64,000 nucleotides of DNA from Dokdonella koreensis DS-123 (GTDB lineage Bacteria; Pseudomonadota; Gammaproteobacteria; Xanthomonadales; Rhodanobacteraceae): the NCBI RefSeq assembly GCF_001632775.1, contig NZ_CP015249.1:1034686-1098685 (forward strand), given 5' to 3'. Shown piece after piece: positions 17,200 through 25,892 of the stretch. The notes under the pieces were generated by a model. It had not been told where the DNA came from. It saw only the letters and a list, made by a program, of their open reading frames with translations, and did not search any database. Position 1 is the stretch's first letter. The number at the start of each line of letters is the position of its first letter. Made by a program: the position numbers and the translations under genes.

Positions 17200-18653
17200 G
17201 CGGCAGCGTGCGCCCGGTCGCCGATCCCGCCGCGTTCAAGGACAACGCCCGCATCGTGCTGGCCGACCCGGTGCTGCGCCGCAGCTTCCGCGGTGCGATG
17301 GATTTCCTGATGGACAAGCGCGCCGCGCAGTTTCCCGATGCCGCCGGCTTCGCCCGGCTGCGCCGGCTCGGGGAAACGGTGCGCCAGCACGCGCTGGCGC
17401 ACCTGCCGGACCTGCTCGAACGGCTGGAGGCCAACCTGACCGCCAACGGCATCCACGTGCATTGGGCCGAGAACGCCGAGGACGCCAACCGGATCTTCCT
17501 GTCGATCGCCCGGCGCCACGAGGCCACGCGCATGGTCAAGGGCAAGTCGATGGTCAGCGAGGAAATCGAGCTCAACCATCGCATGGCCGAGGCCGGCGTC
17601 GAGTGCGTCGAGACCGACATGGGCGAGTACATCCTGCAGCTCGACGACGACCGTCCCAGCCACATCATCATGCCGGCGATCCACAAGACCAAGGAGGACG
17701 TCGCGCGCATCTTCGCCGACCGCATCGACGGCGCGCCCTACACCGAGGACGTCGACGCGCTGATCGCGATCGGCCGCCAGGCGCTGCGCAACCTGTTCCG
17801 CGATACGCGCATCGGCGTCTCCGGCGTCAACTTCCTGGTCGCCGAGACCGGTTCGCTGGTGCTGGTCGAGAACGAGGGCAACGGCCGCATGAGCACGACG
17901 GTGCCGGACGTGCACATCGCGGTCACCGGCCTGGAGAAGGTGGTCGAGAAGCTCGAGCACGTCGTGCCGCTGTTCGCGCTGCTGACGCGCTCGGCGACCG
18001 GTCAGGCGGTGACCACCTATCTCAACGTCATTTCCAGCCCGCGCCGGAGTGGCGAAAGAGACGGTCCGCGCGAGGTGCACCTGATCCTGCTCGACAACGG
18101 GCGTACCCAGGCCTACCGCGACGAGCGCTTCCGCGCGACGCTGCAGTGCATCCGCTGCGGCGCCTGCATGAACCACTGCCCGGTCTATGCGCGGGTCGGC
18201 GGCTTGAGCTACGGCACGACCTATCCGGGGCCGATCGGTGCGATCATCGAGCCGCACCTGCTGGGCCTGGCCTCCACGCGCGACCTGCCGACCGCATCGA
18301 GCCTTTGCGGCGCCTGTGGCGAGGTGTGCCCGGTGGGCATCCCGATCCCCGACCTGCTGATGCGCCTGCGCGAGGCGGCACGGCACACGGTGCCGGAGGT
18401 GCCGGCGCCTGCGTTGAAGGGGCAGGGCGCTGCGCGTACGATCGGTGAGGCGCTGGCGTGGAAGGGATGGCGGCTGCTGTTCGCCCACGGTGCGCTGTAC
18501 CGTCTTTTTGCATGGATCGCGCCCCGTCTGCGCGGTCTGACCCCCCGGACTCAGGCAGGATGGACACGGACGCGGGCGCCGCTGCGGCTGGCGCCGCGCT
18601 CGCTGCGCGAGCAGCTGGCGCGGCGGCGGACCGGCGGCGACCGGCGCGATTAG
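17196..18653 (+). CDS. lldF: L-lactate utilisation iron-sulfur protein LldF/LutB
   Basis: 485 aa. N-terminal LUD domain (MVKGKSMVSEEIELNHRM, GVNFLVAETGSLVLVENEGNGR, PDVHIAVTGLEKVV). Two [4Fe-4S] ferredoxin-type clusters follow: CIRCGACMNHCPVY at about 318-331 and CGACGEVCPVGIPIP at about 371-385. The C-terminal tail is basic. It passes electrons from lactate oxidation onwards. Translationally coupled to lldG; no lactate permease follows in this operon. Confidence 0.94.
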   Translation: MSGSVRPVADPAAFKDNARIVLADPVLRRSFRGAMDFLMDKRAAQFPDAAGFARLRRLGETVRQHALAHLPDLLERLEANLTANGIHVHWAENAEDANRIFLSIARRHEATRMVKGKSMVSEEIELNHRMAEAGVECVETDMGEYILQLDDDRPSHIIMPAIHKTKEDVARIFADRIDGAPYTEDVDALIAIGRQALRNLFRDTRIGVSGVNFLVAETGSLVLVENEGNGRMSTTVPDVHIAVTGLEKVVEKLEHVVPLFALLTRSATGQAVTTYLNVISSPRRSGERDGPREVHLILLDNGRTQAYRDERFRATLQCIRCGACMNHCPVYARVGGLSYGTTYPGPIGAIIEPHLLGLASTRDLPTASSLCGACGEVCPVGIPIPDLLMRLREAARHTVPEVPAPALKGQGAARTIGEALAWKGWRLLFAHGALYRLFAWIAPRLRGLTPRTQAGWTRTRAPLRLAPRSLREQLARRRTGGDRRD

Positions 18654-18793
18654 CGGCGGCCGGAAGGCCCGGGCCGCGGATCGCAAGCAGTGCCGGTGGA
18701 TGCCGGTTTGCACGCGGCGCTTGCGCCGCAGGCCCGGGATATCCCGGCGACCTACAACGAATTCCGTCGCATGCTGAAGGCGCGCGGATACGC

Positions 18794-18800
18794 AGGAGGT
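18794..18800 (+). promoter_or_regulatory. Strong ribosome binding site of the sigma-54 activator
   Basis: AGGAGGT, a near-perfect Shine-Dalgarno, five bases before ATG 18806. It settles the start of the regulator against the longer open frames around it. Confidence 0.8.
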
Positions 18801-18805
18801 AAGCG

Positions 18806-20797
18806 ATGGCCCTGTCGCAGCATCATGTCGATACCGTTCTGGGTGTCGTCGCCGGCCGGTTGCCGGTCGACGACGGAGCCTCGGTCATCCAGCGCTCGTG
18901 GCTGCGCTGCGTCGAGCACTACGGCCTGGACCCCGCGCGACGGCCGGACATCCGCATCGAGAACGCCAGCCGCGTGCGCGAGTGCATCCAGCAGAACGAG
19001 GAGCACCTGCGCGTGGCCCGCGCCGGCATGGAGCAGCTCTACAAGCACGTGTCGGACCTGGGCTACGTGCTGCTGCTGACCGACGCCGAGGGCATCGGCG
19101 TCGACTACATCGGCAACGACACCTGGGACATCGCGCTGCGCCGTGCCGGGTTGACCCTCGGCGCCAACTGGAGCGAGCTGTATGCCGGCACCAACGGCAT
19201 CGGCACCTGCCTGGCCGAGCGCACGACGCTGACCTGCCATCGCGACGACCATTTCTACATCGGCAACGTGGGCCTGAGCTGCACGACGACACCGCTCTAC
19301 GACCCGCAGGGCAACCTGATGGGGGCGCTCGACGTGTCGGCGCTGTCCTCGCCGGCCGAGCGCGAGAGCCAGCACCTGGTGCGCCACCTGACCACGCTCT
19401 ACGGCCGGATGATCGAGGACGCGAACTTCATGCAGCAGTTCCGCGACCGCTGGATCCTGCGGCTCGGCACGGCCGGCCCGCTGGTCGACGTCTGCGGCGA
19501 GCTGATGCTGGCCTTCGATCGCGACGGTGTCATCGTCGGTGCCAACGCGGGCGCGCGCCGCCAGCTGCGGCTGCTCGAGTGCGCCCGCCTGGACGAGGCG
19601 CAGCGCGCGCAACTGGTCGGCAGCCACCTCAGCGGCGTGTTCGGCACCCGCATCGACGACATCTGGCGGCTGACGCGCGGCAGCGGCCGGGACGATCCGG
19701 CCATCGTGACGACCTGGGACGGCCACGGCTACCACGCCTCGCTGACCGCTCCGCGCATCGTGCCGGCCGCGCGCACCGGCACCGAACGCGAGCGGCCGCT
19801 GCCGGCGCGCGGCGAGACCCTCTCGCAGCTGTCCGGGGGCGATCCGCGCATGAACCAGTTGGTCGAGCGCGCGCTCCGCCTGGCCGACAAGCCGGTCAGC
19901 ATCCTGATCCAGGGCGAGACGGGCACCGGCAAGGAGGTGCTCGCCCGCGCCCTGCACGAATCGAGCAGCCGCGCCGAGCGTCCGTTCGTCGCGGTCAATT
20001 GCGCCTCCATTCCCGAGTCGCTGATCGAGAGCGAGCTGTTCGGCTACATGCCGGGCACGTTCACCGGCGCGCGCAGCAAGGGCATGAAGGGGCTGATCCA
20101 GCGCTCCGACGGCGGCACGCTGTTCCTGGACGAGATCGGCGACATGCCGCTGGCGCTGCAGACCCGGCTGCTGCGGGTGCTGTCCGAGCGCGAGATCCTG
20201 CCGCTCGGCGCCGACCGGCCGATCCGCGTCGACCTCAACGTCATCGCCGCCTCGCACCGCGACCTGCGCAAGCAGATCGTCACCGGCACGTTTCGCGAGG
20301 ACCTGTACTACCGCCTGTGCGGCGCGACGCTGCTGCTGCCGCCGCTGCGCGAGCGGCAGGACCAGGGCTACCTGATCGAGCGCATCCTGCGCGAGGAAGC
20401 GGCGGCGCAGGGCGCCGACGCGGCGATCGGCGCACCGGCGCTGGCGCTGCTGATGCGGCACGACTGGCCGGGCAACGTGCGCGAGCTTCGCAATGCGCTG
20501 CGCTTCGCGCTGTCGATCGCCGACGGCGAGGCCATCGACGTCCACCACCTGCCGCCGGACCTGGCCGAGGCGGCCGGTACCGGCGAGCGGGTTCCGGACG
20601 TCGCGCCAGCGGCCGTGCCGAGGGCGACCGTGGTGCCGATCAGCGCCGCCCGTGGCGATGCCGGCGTGTTGCTCGAGGCCTTGCGCCGCCATCGCTGGAA
20701 CATCTCCGACGCGGCGCGCAACCTGGGGTTGTGCCGGGCCACGATCTACCGGCGCATGAAGCGCTACGGCATCGTCTCGCCGCTCGACCAGGCCTGA
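18806..20797 (+). CDS. AcoR-like sigma-54-dependent Fis-family activator
   Basis: 663 aa: GAF-type sensory region at about 60-200 (NWSELYAGTNGIGTCLAE, LYDPQGNLMGALDVS), AAA+ domain at about 340-575 with Walker A GETGTGKE (about 370-377) and Walker B GGTLFLDEIGDMPL, and a C-terminal Fis helix-turn-helix (RRHRWNISDAARNLGLCRATIYRRMKRYGI). The sigma-54 contact loop reads GTFTGA instead of GAFTGA. Regulators of this kind control alcohol, acetoin and aldehyde oxidation genes. The obvious target is the convergent PQQ-dehydrogenase operon, whose promoter region at 27.4-27.6 kb has a -24/-12 element and paired enhancer-like sites. The effector is unknown. Confidence 0.9.
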   Translation: MALSQHHVDTVLGVVAGRLPVDDGASVIQRSWLRCVEHYGLDPARRPDIRIENASRVRECIQQNEEHLRVARAGMEQLYKHVSDLGYVLLLTDAEGIGVDYIGNDTWDIALRRAGLTLGANWSELYAGTNGIGTCLAERTTLTCHRDDHFYIGNVGLSCTTTPLYDPQGNLMGALDVSALSSPAERESQHLVRHLTTLYGRMIEDANFMQQFRDRWILRLGTAGPLVDVCGELMLAFDRDGVIVGANAGARRQLRLLECARLDEAQRAQLVGSHLSGVFGTRIDDIWRLTRGSGRDDPAIVTTWDGHGYHASLTAPRIVPAARTGTERERPLPARGETLSQLSGGDPRMNQLVERALRLADKPVSILIQGETGTGKEVLARALHESSSRAERPFVAVNCASIPESLIESELFGYMPGTFTGARSKGMKGLIQRSDGGTLFLDEIGDMPLALQTRLLRVLSEREILPLGADRPIRVDLNVIAASHRDLRKQIVTGTFREDLYYRLCGATLLLPPLRERQDQGYLIERILREEAAAQGADAAIGAPALALLMRHDWPGNVRELRNALRFALSIADGEAIDVHHLPPDLAEAAGTGERVPDVAPAAVPRATVVPISAARGDAGVLLEALRRHRWNISDAARNLGLCRATIYRRMKRYGIVSPLDQA

Positions 20798-21183
20798 ACC
20801 TCGCCCGCCTGCATCGGCCGTTCTTCGCGGCTGGACGTGCGGAGCCACCGGGGCCGGCGCTGCGTCGCCGGACGACCGGCCCGCCGTCGGACAGGCCGGG
20901 ACACAGCGCCTCCGATGCCGCCCTCATCGCGCCAGGGGCCGCCTCACCGGTGTCTCGCCACCGGTCGCGCGGCGCCCTTCCGCATCGTCTTGCCGTGCGC
21001 GTCCGGGCCAGTGCCAGCGAACCGCTGCGGCCGCGGCGCACCGTTGCTCGCCCCGGGCCATCACGAGGTGGCCGGGAAACCGGCCGGCACGTCGCCGCCT
21101 CACCGGTGGGCGGGCTTCGCCGCCATGCAAAAAAAGGTTCTTCACCCATTCGCGGGAATCCAACAACGGCCGCATTCGTCACT
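20798..21183. other. Intergenic stretch between the activator and the inverted repeat
   Basis: About 390 bp without a credible gene on either strand. No terminator hairpin with a T-run was found for the activator. I see nothing else here beyond short GC-rich repeats such as GCCGCCTCACCGGTG occurring twice. Confidence 0.5.
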
Positions 21184-21843
21184 GTTGCTCTTGCTGTTGC
21201 TGTTGCTGTTGGCGCCTAAAGCGAGCCGAGCATCGCAGGTCGGCCAGGCCGCAGAGCTGCCCCGTGTCTGGGCGAAGCGCGTTGGGGCAGCGTGCCTGGC
21301 TGGCCGAGAAGCGCAGGGGACCGGCGCGGCGCAGCCGTGCCGGCTCGCGCCCGCGACGACGGTTTTGGTGACTTTTGCCAAGACAAAGAATTTCCTGGAG
21401 AAATTCTTGACGTCGCGCAGCGACGGCCCGGAGGGCGGCGGCCAGGGATGGCGGGCCGCAAAAGTGACCCGCGCGCGCAGCGTGCGGAAGCTTTTGCTCT
21501 CAGCTTGCGCCGTGGCTTTTTCGATGAGATCACAGGCGAGAAAAGAGCAACATCAAGAGCTTTCGTCCGCTGCGCGGCCGAGTCCCTTGTGTGGCGGTCC
21601 ATCCCTGGCCGCGACCCGTGCGGGCCATCGCTGACGCGATGTCAAAGATGTCTCCCGGACATTTCTTGACGGGCCAAAAGGAACCAAAAGCCTTCTCGTC
21701 CGGCGTCCCCTGTGCTTCTCGGACGACGAGGCACGGCGCCCCAACGCGCTTCGCTCAGACACGGGGCGCGCCGCCCTGCGATGCTCGGCTTGCTTTAGGG
21801 CGAAAAAAGCCAAGGGCCAAAGCCAAAGCACGAGCCAAAGCCG
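21184..21843. repeat. Large imperfect inverted repeat: two ~320 bp intergenic repeat units facing each other
   Basis: The left half (21184 to about 21510) and the reverse complement of the right half (about 21530-21843) share the same ordered blocks: hexamer-repeat tail, CTAAAGC.AGCCGAGCATCGCAGG, CCCCGTGTCTG, GCGAAGCGCGTTGGGGC, CCGAGAAGC.CAGGGGAC, a small hairpin near the middle, CAGCGA.GGCCCG, GGCCAGGGATGG, and an inner GCTCTTG/GCTTTTGCTCT region. The outer ends are hexanucleotide repeats (GTTGCT on the left, GCTTTG-like on the right). No frame is convincingly coding. It sits between the convergent activator gene and PQQ operon. Units like this resemble multicopy intergenic repeats of Xanthomonadales genomes. 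Confidence 0.75.
21386..21408. repeat. Small perfect hairpin inside the left repeat unit
   Basis: AAGAATTTC (21386-21394) and GAAATTCTT (21400-21408) pair perfectly around the loop CTGGA. A degraded counterpart is in the right unit near 21643-21666 (AAGATGTC...GACATTTCTT). It is the AT-rich landmark of each unit. Confidence 0.8.
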
Positions 21844-21870
21844 AATGACCCCGCCGCTGGGCGAAGAACC

Positions 21871-21903
21871 AAAAAAAAACCGCGCCTCGGGTCGACGGCG
21901 CGG
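21871..21903 (-). terminator. Rho-independent terminator of the PQQ-dehydrogenase operon
   Basis: Read on the minus strand, a 7 bp stem CCGCGCC/GGCGCGG (21903-21897 with 21886-21880) and a 10-nt loop are followed by nine T residues. It lies 45 bp after the quinoprotein stop and marks the end of the minus-strand operon. Confidence 0.85.
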
Positions 21904-21947
21904 AGGAAGGGATGCCGCGCGCGAGCGCGCGCGGCGGGTACAAACCG

Positions 21948-23675
21948 TCAGTCGCCGAGCGCGAAGACCCAGACCGAGCCGCCTTCCGGCACCTTCTCGT
22001 CCCAGCCGGCCAGGGTGTGCATCTTGCCCTGGATCCACTGCGCGTCGACGCCGTAGCCGGAGACCACGGCGATGTACTGCTTGCCGTCGATCGAGAAGCT
22101 CGACGGCGGCGAGATGATGCCCGACGGGGTCGGGAACTCCCACAGCAGCTTGCCCGTCTTGGCGTCGTAGGCGCGGAACATCTTGTCGTTGGTACCACCG
22201 GCGAACAGCACGCCGCCGGCCGTGGTCAGGATCGAACCCCAGTTCCACGAATGTGGATACTTCTCGCGCCAGACTTCCTTGCCGGTGTTGATGTCCCAGG
22301 CCTGGATGCCGCCGATGTGGTCGAAGCCTTCCTTGACCGACAGGTCGAGGCGGTTGATGTCCACGCCCGCCGACCACTGGCCCGGGATGCGCTCCTGGAT
22401 CATGCCGGTCAGGGTCAGGCAGTGGTTGTCGTTGTACGGGATGTAGAGCATCCCGGTCTGCGGGTTGTAGGCCTCGTACGGCCAGTCCTTGCCGCCCCAC
22501 AGGCTCGGGCAGTACGTACGCGTCTTGCCGGTGGCCGGCTTGGCGTCCTCGTTGTAGGTCGGACGGCCGGTCTTCGGGTCGATGCTCGTGAACACCGTAT
22601 TGGTCACGTACGGCTCGGACTTCTTGTAGCTGATCTTGCCCTTGGCGTCGCGGTCGAGCCAGTACAGGCGGCCGTTGCGCTGCGCGCTGATCAGGCCGGA
22701 GACCTTCTTGCCGCCGCGGTCGAAGTCGACCAGGGTCGGGGCGTTCATGCCGGCCCAGTCCCACGAATCGTTCCAGTGGTACTGGAAGTGGCCGACGATG
22801 TTGCCGTTGGCGGGATTGAGCGAGAGCACGGAGGCGAGGTACAGGTTGTCGCCCGGACGCTGGTCGCCGAGCCACGGCGCACCGTTGCCGACGCCCCAGT
22901 AGATCACGTCGTTCTTGACGTCGTAGTTGCCGGGCATCCACATCGTGCCGCCGCCGTTCTTCCAGGCGTCCTTCCATTCGCCTTCCTGCGGCCAGGTCTC
23001 CGAACCCGGTTCGCCCGGCGCCGGCACGCTGTAGCGCGTCCATGCGAGCTTGCCGGTCTCGGCGTCGAACGCCTTGAGGAAGCCGCGCACGCCGAACTCG
23101 CCGCCCGACGGGCCGATCAGGACCTTGCCCTTGACCACCAGCGGCGCGGACGTGATGTAGGCGCTCTCGGTCTCCCAGTCGCAGACCTGCGCGTCCCAGA
23201 GCAGCTTGCCGGTCTTGGCGTCGAGCGCGCTCAGCATGCAGTCGACGCTGCCGACGTAGACCTTGTCGTTCCACAGCGCCACGCCGCGGTTGGTGCGGTG
23301 GAGTGCACCGATGCCCTCGGGCACTTCACGCTGGAAGTGCCACAGCGGCTTGCCGGTCTTGGCGTTGTAGGCGAACACGTGGTTGTGCGGCGTGGCGACG
23401 AACATGTACTCGCCGTTGACGATGGCAGGCGCCTCGTGGCCCGAATTGACGCCGGTGGCGGCCGACCACACCGGTCGCAGCTTGGCGACGTTGGCGGTGG
23501 TGATCTGGTTCAGCGCGGTGTAGCTCCAGCCGGCATAGTTGCCCTTGGTCAGCAGCCAGTTCTCCGGCTCCGGATTGGCCAGTCGTGCGTCCGTGACCGG
23601 CTTGTAGTCCGCCGCGATGCCCGCGCCTGATGCCAGTGTCGCGGCGAGCGCGACGACGATCGTTTGCAACTTCAT
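21948..23675 (-). CDS. Periplasmic PQQ-dependent alcohol dehydrogenase (type I quinoprotein)
   Basis: 575 aa with a Sec signal (cleavage about residue 22, GIAA-DYKP) and an eight-bladed propeller with repeated AxDAKTGKLLW tryptophan-docking motifs. No C-terminal cytochrome c. Ca ligand Glu193 (SGGEFGVRG) and catalytic Asp306 (SWDWAGMN) are assignable. The residue two after the catalytic Asp is Ala308, as in calcium MxaF enzymes, not the Asp of lanthanide XoxF/PedH types. The adjacent cysteine pair normally just before the NRG motif is missing (residues 124-131 read ALHRTNRG). Last gene of the operon; the substrate is probably a short alcohol or diol, with AldA taking the aldehyde. Confidence 0.9.
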   Translation of the reverse strand: MKLQTIVVALAATLASGAGIAADYKPVTDARLANPEPENWLLTKGNYAGWSYTALNQITTANVAKLRPVWSAATGVNSGHEAPAIVNGEYMFVATPHNHVFAYNAKTGKPLWHFQREVPEGIGALHRTNRGVALWNDKVYVGSVDCMLSALDAKTGKLLWDAQVCDWETESAYITSAPLVVKGKVLIGPSGGEFGVRGFLKAFDAETGKLAWTRYSVPAPGEPGSETWPQEGEWKDAWKNGGGTMWMPGNYDVKNDVIYWGVGNGAPWLGDQRPGDNLYLASVLSLNPANGNIVGHFQYHWNDSWDWAGMNAPTLVDFDRGGKKVSGLISAQRNGRLYWLDRDAKGKISYKKSEPYVTNTVFTSIDPKTGRPTYNEDAKPATGKTRTYCPSLWGGKDWPYEAYNPQTGMLYIPYNDNHCLTLTGMIQERIPGQWSAGVDINRLDLSVKEGFDHIGGIQAWDINTGKEVWREKYPHSWNWGSILTTAGGVLFAGGTNDKMFRAYDAKTGKLLWEFPTPSGIISPPSSFSIDGKQYIAVVSGYGVDAQWIQGKMHTLAGWDEKVPEGGSVWVFALGD

Positions 23676-23742
23676 GGATGTCTCCTCCCGGTGTTTCGTT
23701 GGTTTCTTGTGGTATGCGGCGGCAGGGCCGAGGCCCCGCCGG

Positions 23743-24336
23743 TCATGTCGGAGGCCCGAGCGGGCCGTCGAACTTGCCGGCCACCACGAGCGCGCCGTCC
23801 TTGATCGCCAGTGGCAGCATCGCGAGCCGCCGCGTGGCCGGCCCGGTGGTCACGACTCCCCTGTCCGCGGCGTTGAACACCGACCCGTGGCAGTTGCAGA
23901 CGATCTGGCTCTGGCTCGGATGCAGCGTCGTGATCGGGCAGCCGTAGTGCGTGCAGATCGCCGAGAACGCGACGATGCCGTCGGCGGCGTTCTTCTGGCT
24001 CGACGGCTGGATGTCCTCGGCCTTGAGCTTGACCACGGTCAGCAGGTTGACCCGTGACACCAGCACCTTGCCGGTGGCCGGGTCGAGCGGATAGGCCAGT
24101 GTCGGAACGGCACCGACGAGGAGATCCGCAGGCGTGATCTCCTGGTCCTTCTTGTCGCCCACCATGAAGGCGAGGCGGTCGCCCGGCTCGGGCTTCTGGC
24201 TGCGGCCCGCGGTCTGTGCGAACGCGGAGGCGCCGAGCGGAGCGAGCGCGAAGCCGAGCACGCCGGTCAGCATGTTGCGACGGGCCGGATCGTGGGATTC
24301 GCATGCGCAGGCGCACGGGGGTTTCTTGTCGGTCAT
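23743..24336 (-). CDS. Rieske [2Fe-2S] protein with twin-arginine-like signal
   Basis: 197 aa. Cluster ligands are C128-x-H130 and C147-x-x-H150, with the extra disulfide cysteines C133 and C149 as in bc1-type Rieske proteins (CTHYGCP, CNCHGS). The N-terminus holds RRNMLTGVLGFALAP, a Tat-like signal/anchor, preceded by an odd cysteine cluster CACAC at residues 8-12. It resembles the bc1 Rieske subunit, but no cytochrome b or c1 gene is present. Between aldA and the quinoprotein gene it is likely a dedicated electron carrier; that is inference. Confidence 0.88.
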   Translation of the reverse strand: MTDKKPPCACACESHDPARRNMLTGVLGFALAPLGASAFAQTAGRSQKPEPGDRLAFMVGDKKDQEITPADLLVGAVPTLAYPLDPATGKVLVSRVNLLTVVKLKAEDIQPSSQKNAADGIVAFSAICTHYGCPITTLHPSQSQIVCNCHGSVFNAADRGVVTTGPATRRLAMLPLAIKDGALVVAGKFDGPLGPPT

Positions 24337-24427
24337 GCAGTTTCTCCGGGTGCCGCGCGTCCGTGGTTCATGGTGCAGCGGACGTGGGGCCGGTGGTTCG
24401 TGGATGCCATGGCGCTACCCGCGGATC

Positions 24428-25864
24428 TCAAGGGGTCTGCAGGTAGACGACATGCGTTTCGGTAAACTCGTACAAGCCGTGCTTGCCGTCGGCGCCGCCG
24501 ATGCCGGACTTCTTGCGCCCGGCATGGAAGCCCTGCATGGCCTCGAAATGCTCGCGGTTGACGTAGGTCTCGCCGAAGCGCAGCTCGCGCACGGCCTTCA
24601 TCGCCGAGTTGATGTTGCGCGTGAAGATCGAGGAGGTCAGGCCGTAGTCCGAATCGTTGGCCAGGGCGATCGCCTCGTCCAGGCTGTCCACGGCCTGGAT
24701 CGGCAGCACCGGCCCGAAGATCTCCTTGCGCATGATCTCCATGTCGGCACGGGTGCCGGTGATCAGCGTCGGTTCGTAGTGGAAGCCCTGCCCGAGGTCG
24801 GCCCGCTTGCCGCCGGTGACGATGGTGGCGCCGTCGCGGCGGGCCTGTTCGACCATGGCCTCGACCTTCTCCAGGCCCACCTGGTTGACCAGCGGCCCCA
24901 TGTGCAGGTCGGCGTCGACGGACGGGTCGCCGTAGCGGGTCGCCGCGAACAGCGTGGCCAGGCGCTCGACCAGGGCATCGTGCACGCTGCGCTCGACATA
25001 GACGCGTTCGGCACAGTTGCAGACCTGTCCGGTGTTGATGACGCGCGAGTCGTAGATCGCCTTGGCGGCGAGGTCGAGGTCGGCATCGGCCAGGACGATC
25101 GCCGGCGCCTTGCCGCCGAGCTCCAGGTTGACGCGGGTCAGGTTCTTGCCGGCGGTCTGCATGATGCGGCTGCCGGTGGCCACGCTGCCGGTGAACGTGA
25201 TGAGGTCGACGTCGCGATGCGACACCAGCGCATCGCCGGCCGTCGCGCCGCGTCCGCCGATCAGGTTGAACACGCCCGGCGGAAGATCGGTTTCGGCCAC
25301 CAGCCGGGCGAACTCGAAGGCGTTGATCGGTGTTTCCTCGCTCGGCTTGATGACGATCGTGTTGCCCGTGACGAGGGCCGGCGCGAGCTTGCGTGCGATC
25401 AGGAAGAACGGGAAGTTCCACGGCAGGATGCCGGCGACGACGCCGACCGGCTTGCGCAGCAGGAAGATGCTCTCGTTCGGGCGGTCGCTGGTCAGGACCT
25501 CGCCTTCCAGGCGTCGCGCCCACTCGGCCATGTAGTCGATGTAGTCGGCGGTGAAGTCGACCTCGACCTGCGCCAGGCCCTGGACCTTGCCTTGCTCGCG
25601 CACGATGATACGCGCCAGCTCGGTGCGGTGCTCGCGCAGCTTGGCCGAGATCGCCCGCAGGTGGCCGGCGCGCTGGACCGCCGGCAGCTTTTCCCAGGCC
25701 GGCTGGGCGCGCTTGGCGGCCGCGACCGCGGCGTCGACCGCGGCGGCGTCGCTGTCGGGAATCCGCGCCAGCAATGCGCCGGTGGCCGGGTTGGTCACTT
25801 CGAGCGAATTCTGGCTGCGTGCCGTGAACACGCCATCGATGTAGTTGGTGTACTCAGTGCTCAT
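24428..25864 (-). CDS. aldA: Lactaldehyde/glycolaldehyde dehydrogenase (AldA type)
   Basis: 478 aa, cytoplasmic NAD-dependent aldehyde dehydrogenase. Catalytic Cys lies in NTGQVCNCAERV and the general-base Glu in NLELGGKAP. Long segments read almost the same as E. coli AldA (FTADYIDYMAEWARR, GILPWNFPFFLIARK, NREHFEAMQGFHAG, KSGIGGADGKHGL), so lactaldehyde is the best substrate guess; glycolaldehyde and other hydroxyaldehydes are also used by that enzyme. ATG at 25864. It follows the DUF1097 gene by 28 bp. Confidence 0.93.
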   Translation of the reverse strand: MSTEYTNYIDGVFTARSQNSLEVTNPATGALLARIPDSDAAAVDAAVAAAKRAQPAWEKLPAVQRAGHLRAISAKLREHRTELARIIVREQGKVQGLAQVEVDFTADYIDYMAEWARRLEGEVLTSDRPNESIFLLRKPVGVVAGILPWNFPFFLIARKLAPALVTGNTIVIKPSEETPINAFEFARLVAETDLPPGVFNLIGGRGATAGDALVSHRDVDLITFTGSVATGSRIMQTAGKNLTRVNLELGGKAPAIVLADADLDLAAKAIYDSRVINTGQVCNCAERVYVERSVHDALVERLATLFAATRYGDPSVDADLHMGPLVNQVGLEKVEAMVEQARRDGATIVTGGKRADLGQGFHYEPTLITGTRADMEIMRKEIFGPVLPIQAVDSLDEAIALANDSDYGLTSSIFTRNINSAMKAVRELRFGETYVNREHFEAMQGFHAGRKKSGIGGADGKHGLYEFTETHVVYLQTP

Positions 25865-25892
25865 TGCGTTTCCTCGATGACTTGTTTTTCAT

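Noticed and set aside
21184-21843. Several short open frames in the inverted repeat as small genes
   Set aside because: They occur on both strands in mirror positions because of the repeat, differ between the two copies, and include repetitive Lys/Ala or Leu runs from the hexamer tract.
21948-23675. Lanthanide-dependent XoxF/PedH-type assignment of the quinoprotein
   Set aside because: The position two residues after the catalytic Asp306 is Ala, not the Asp used by lanthanide enzymes.
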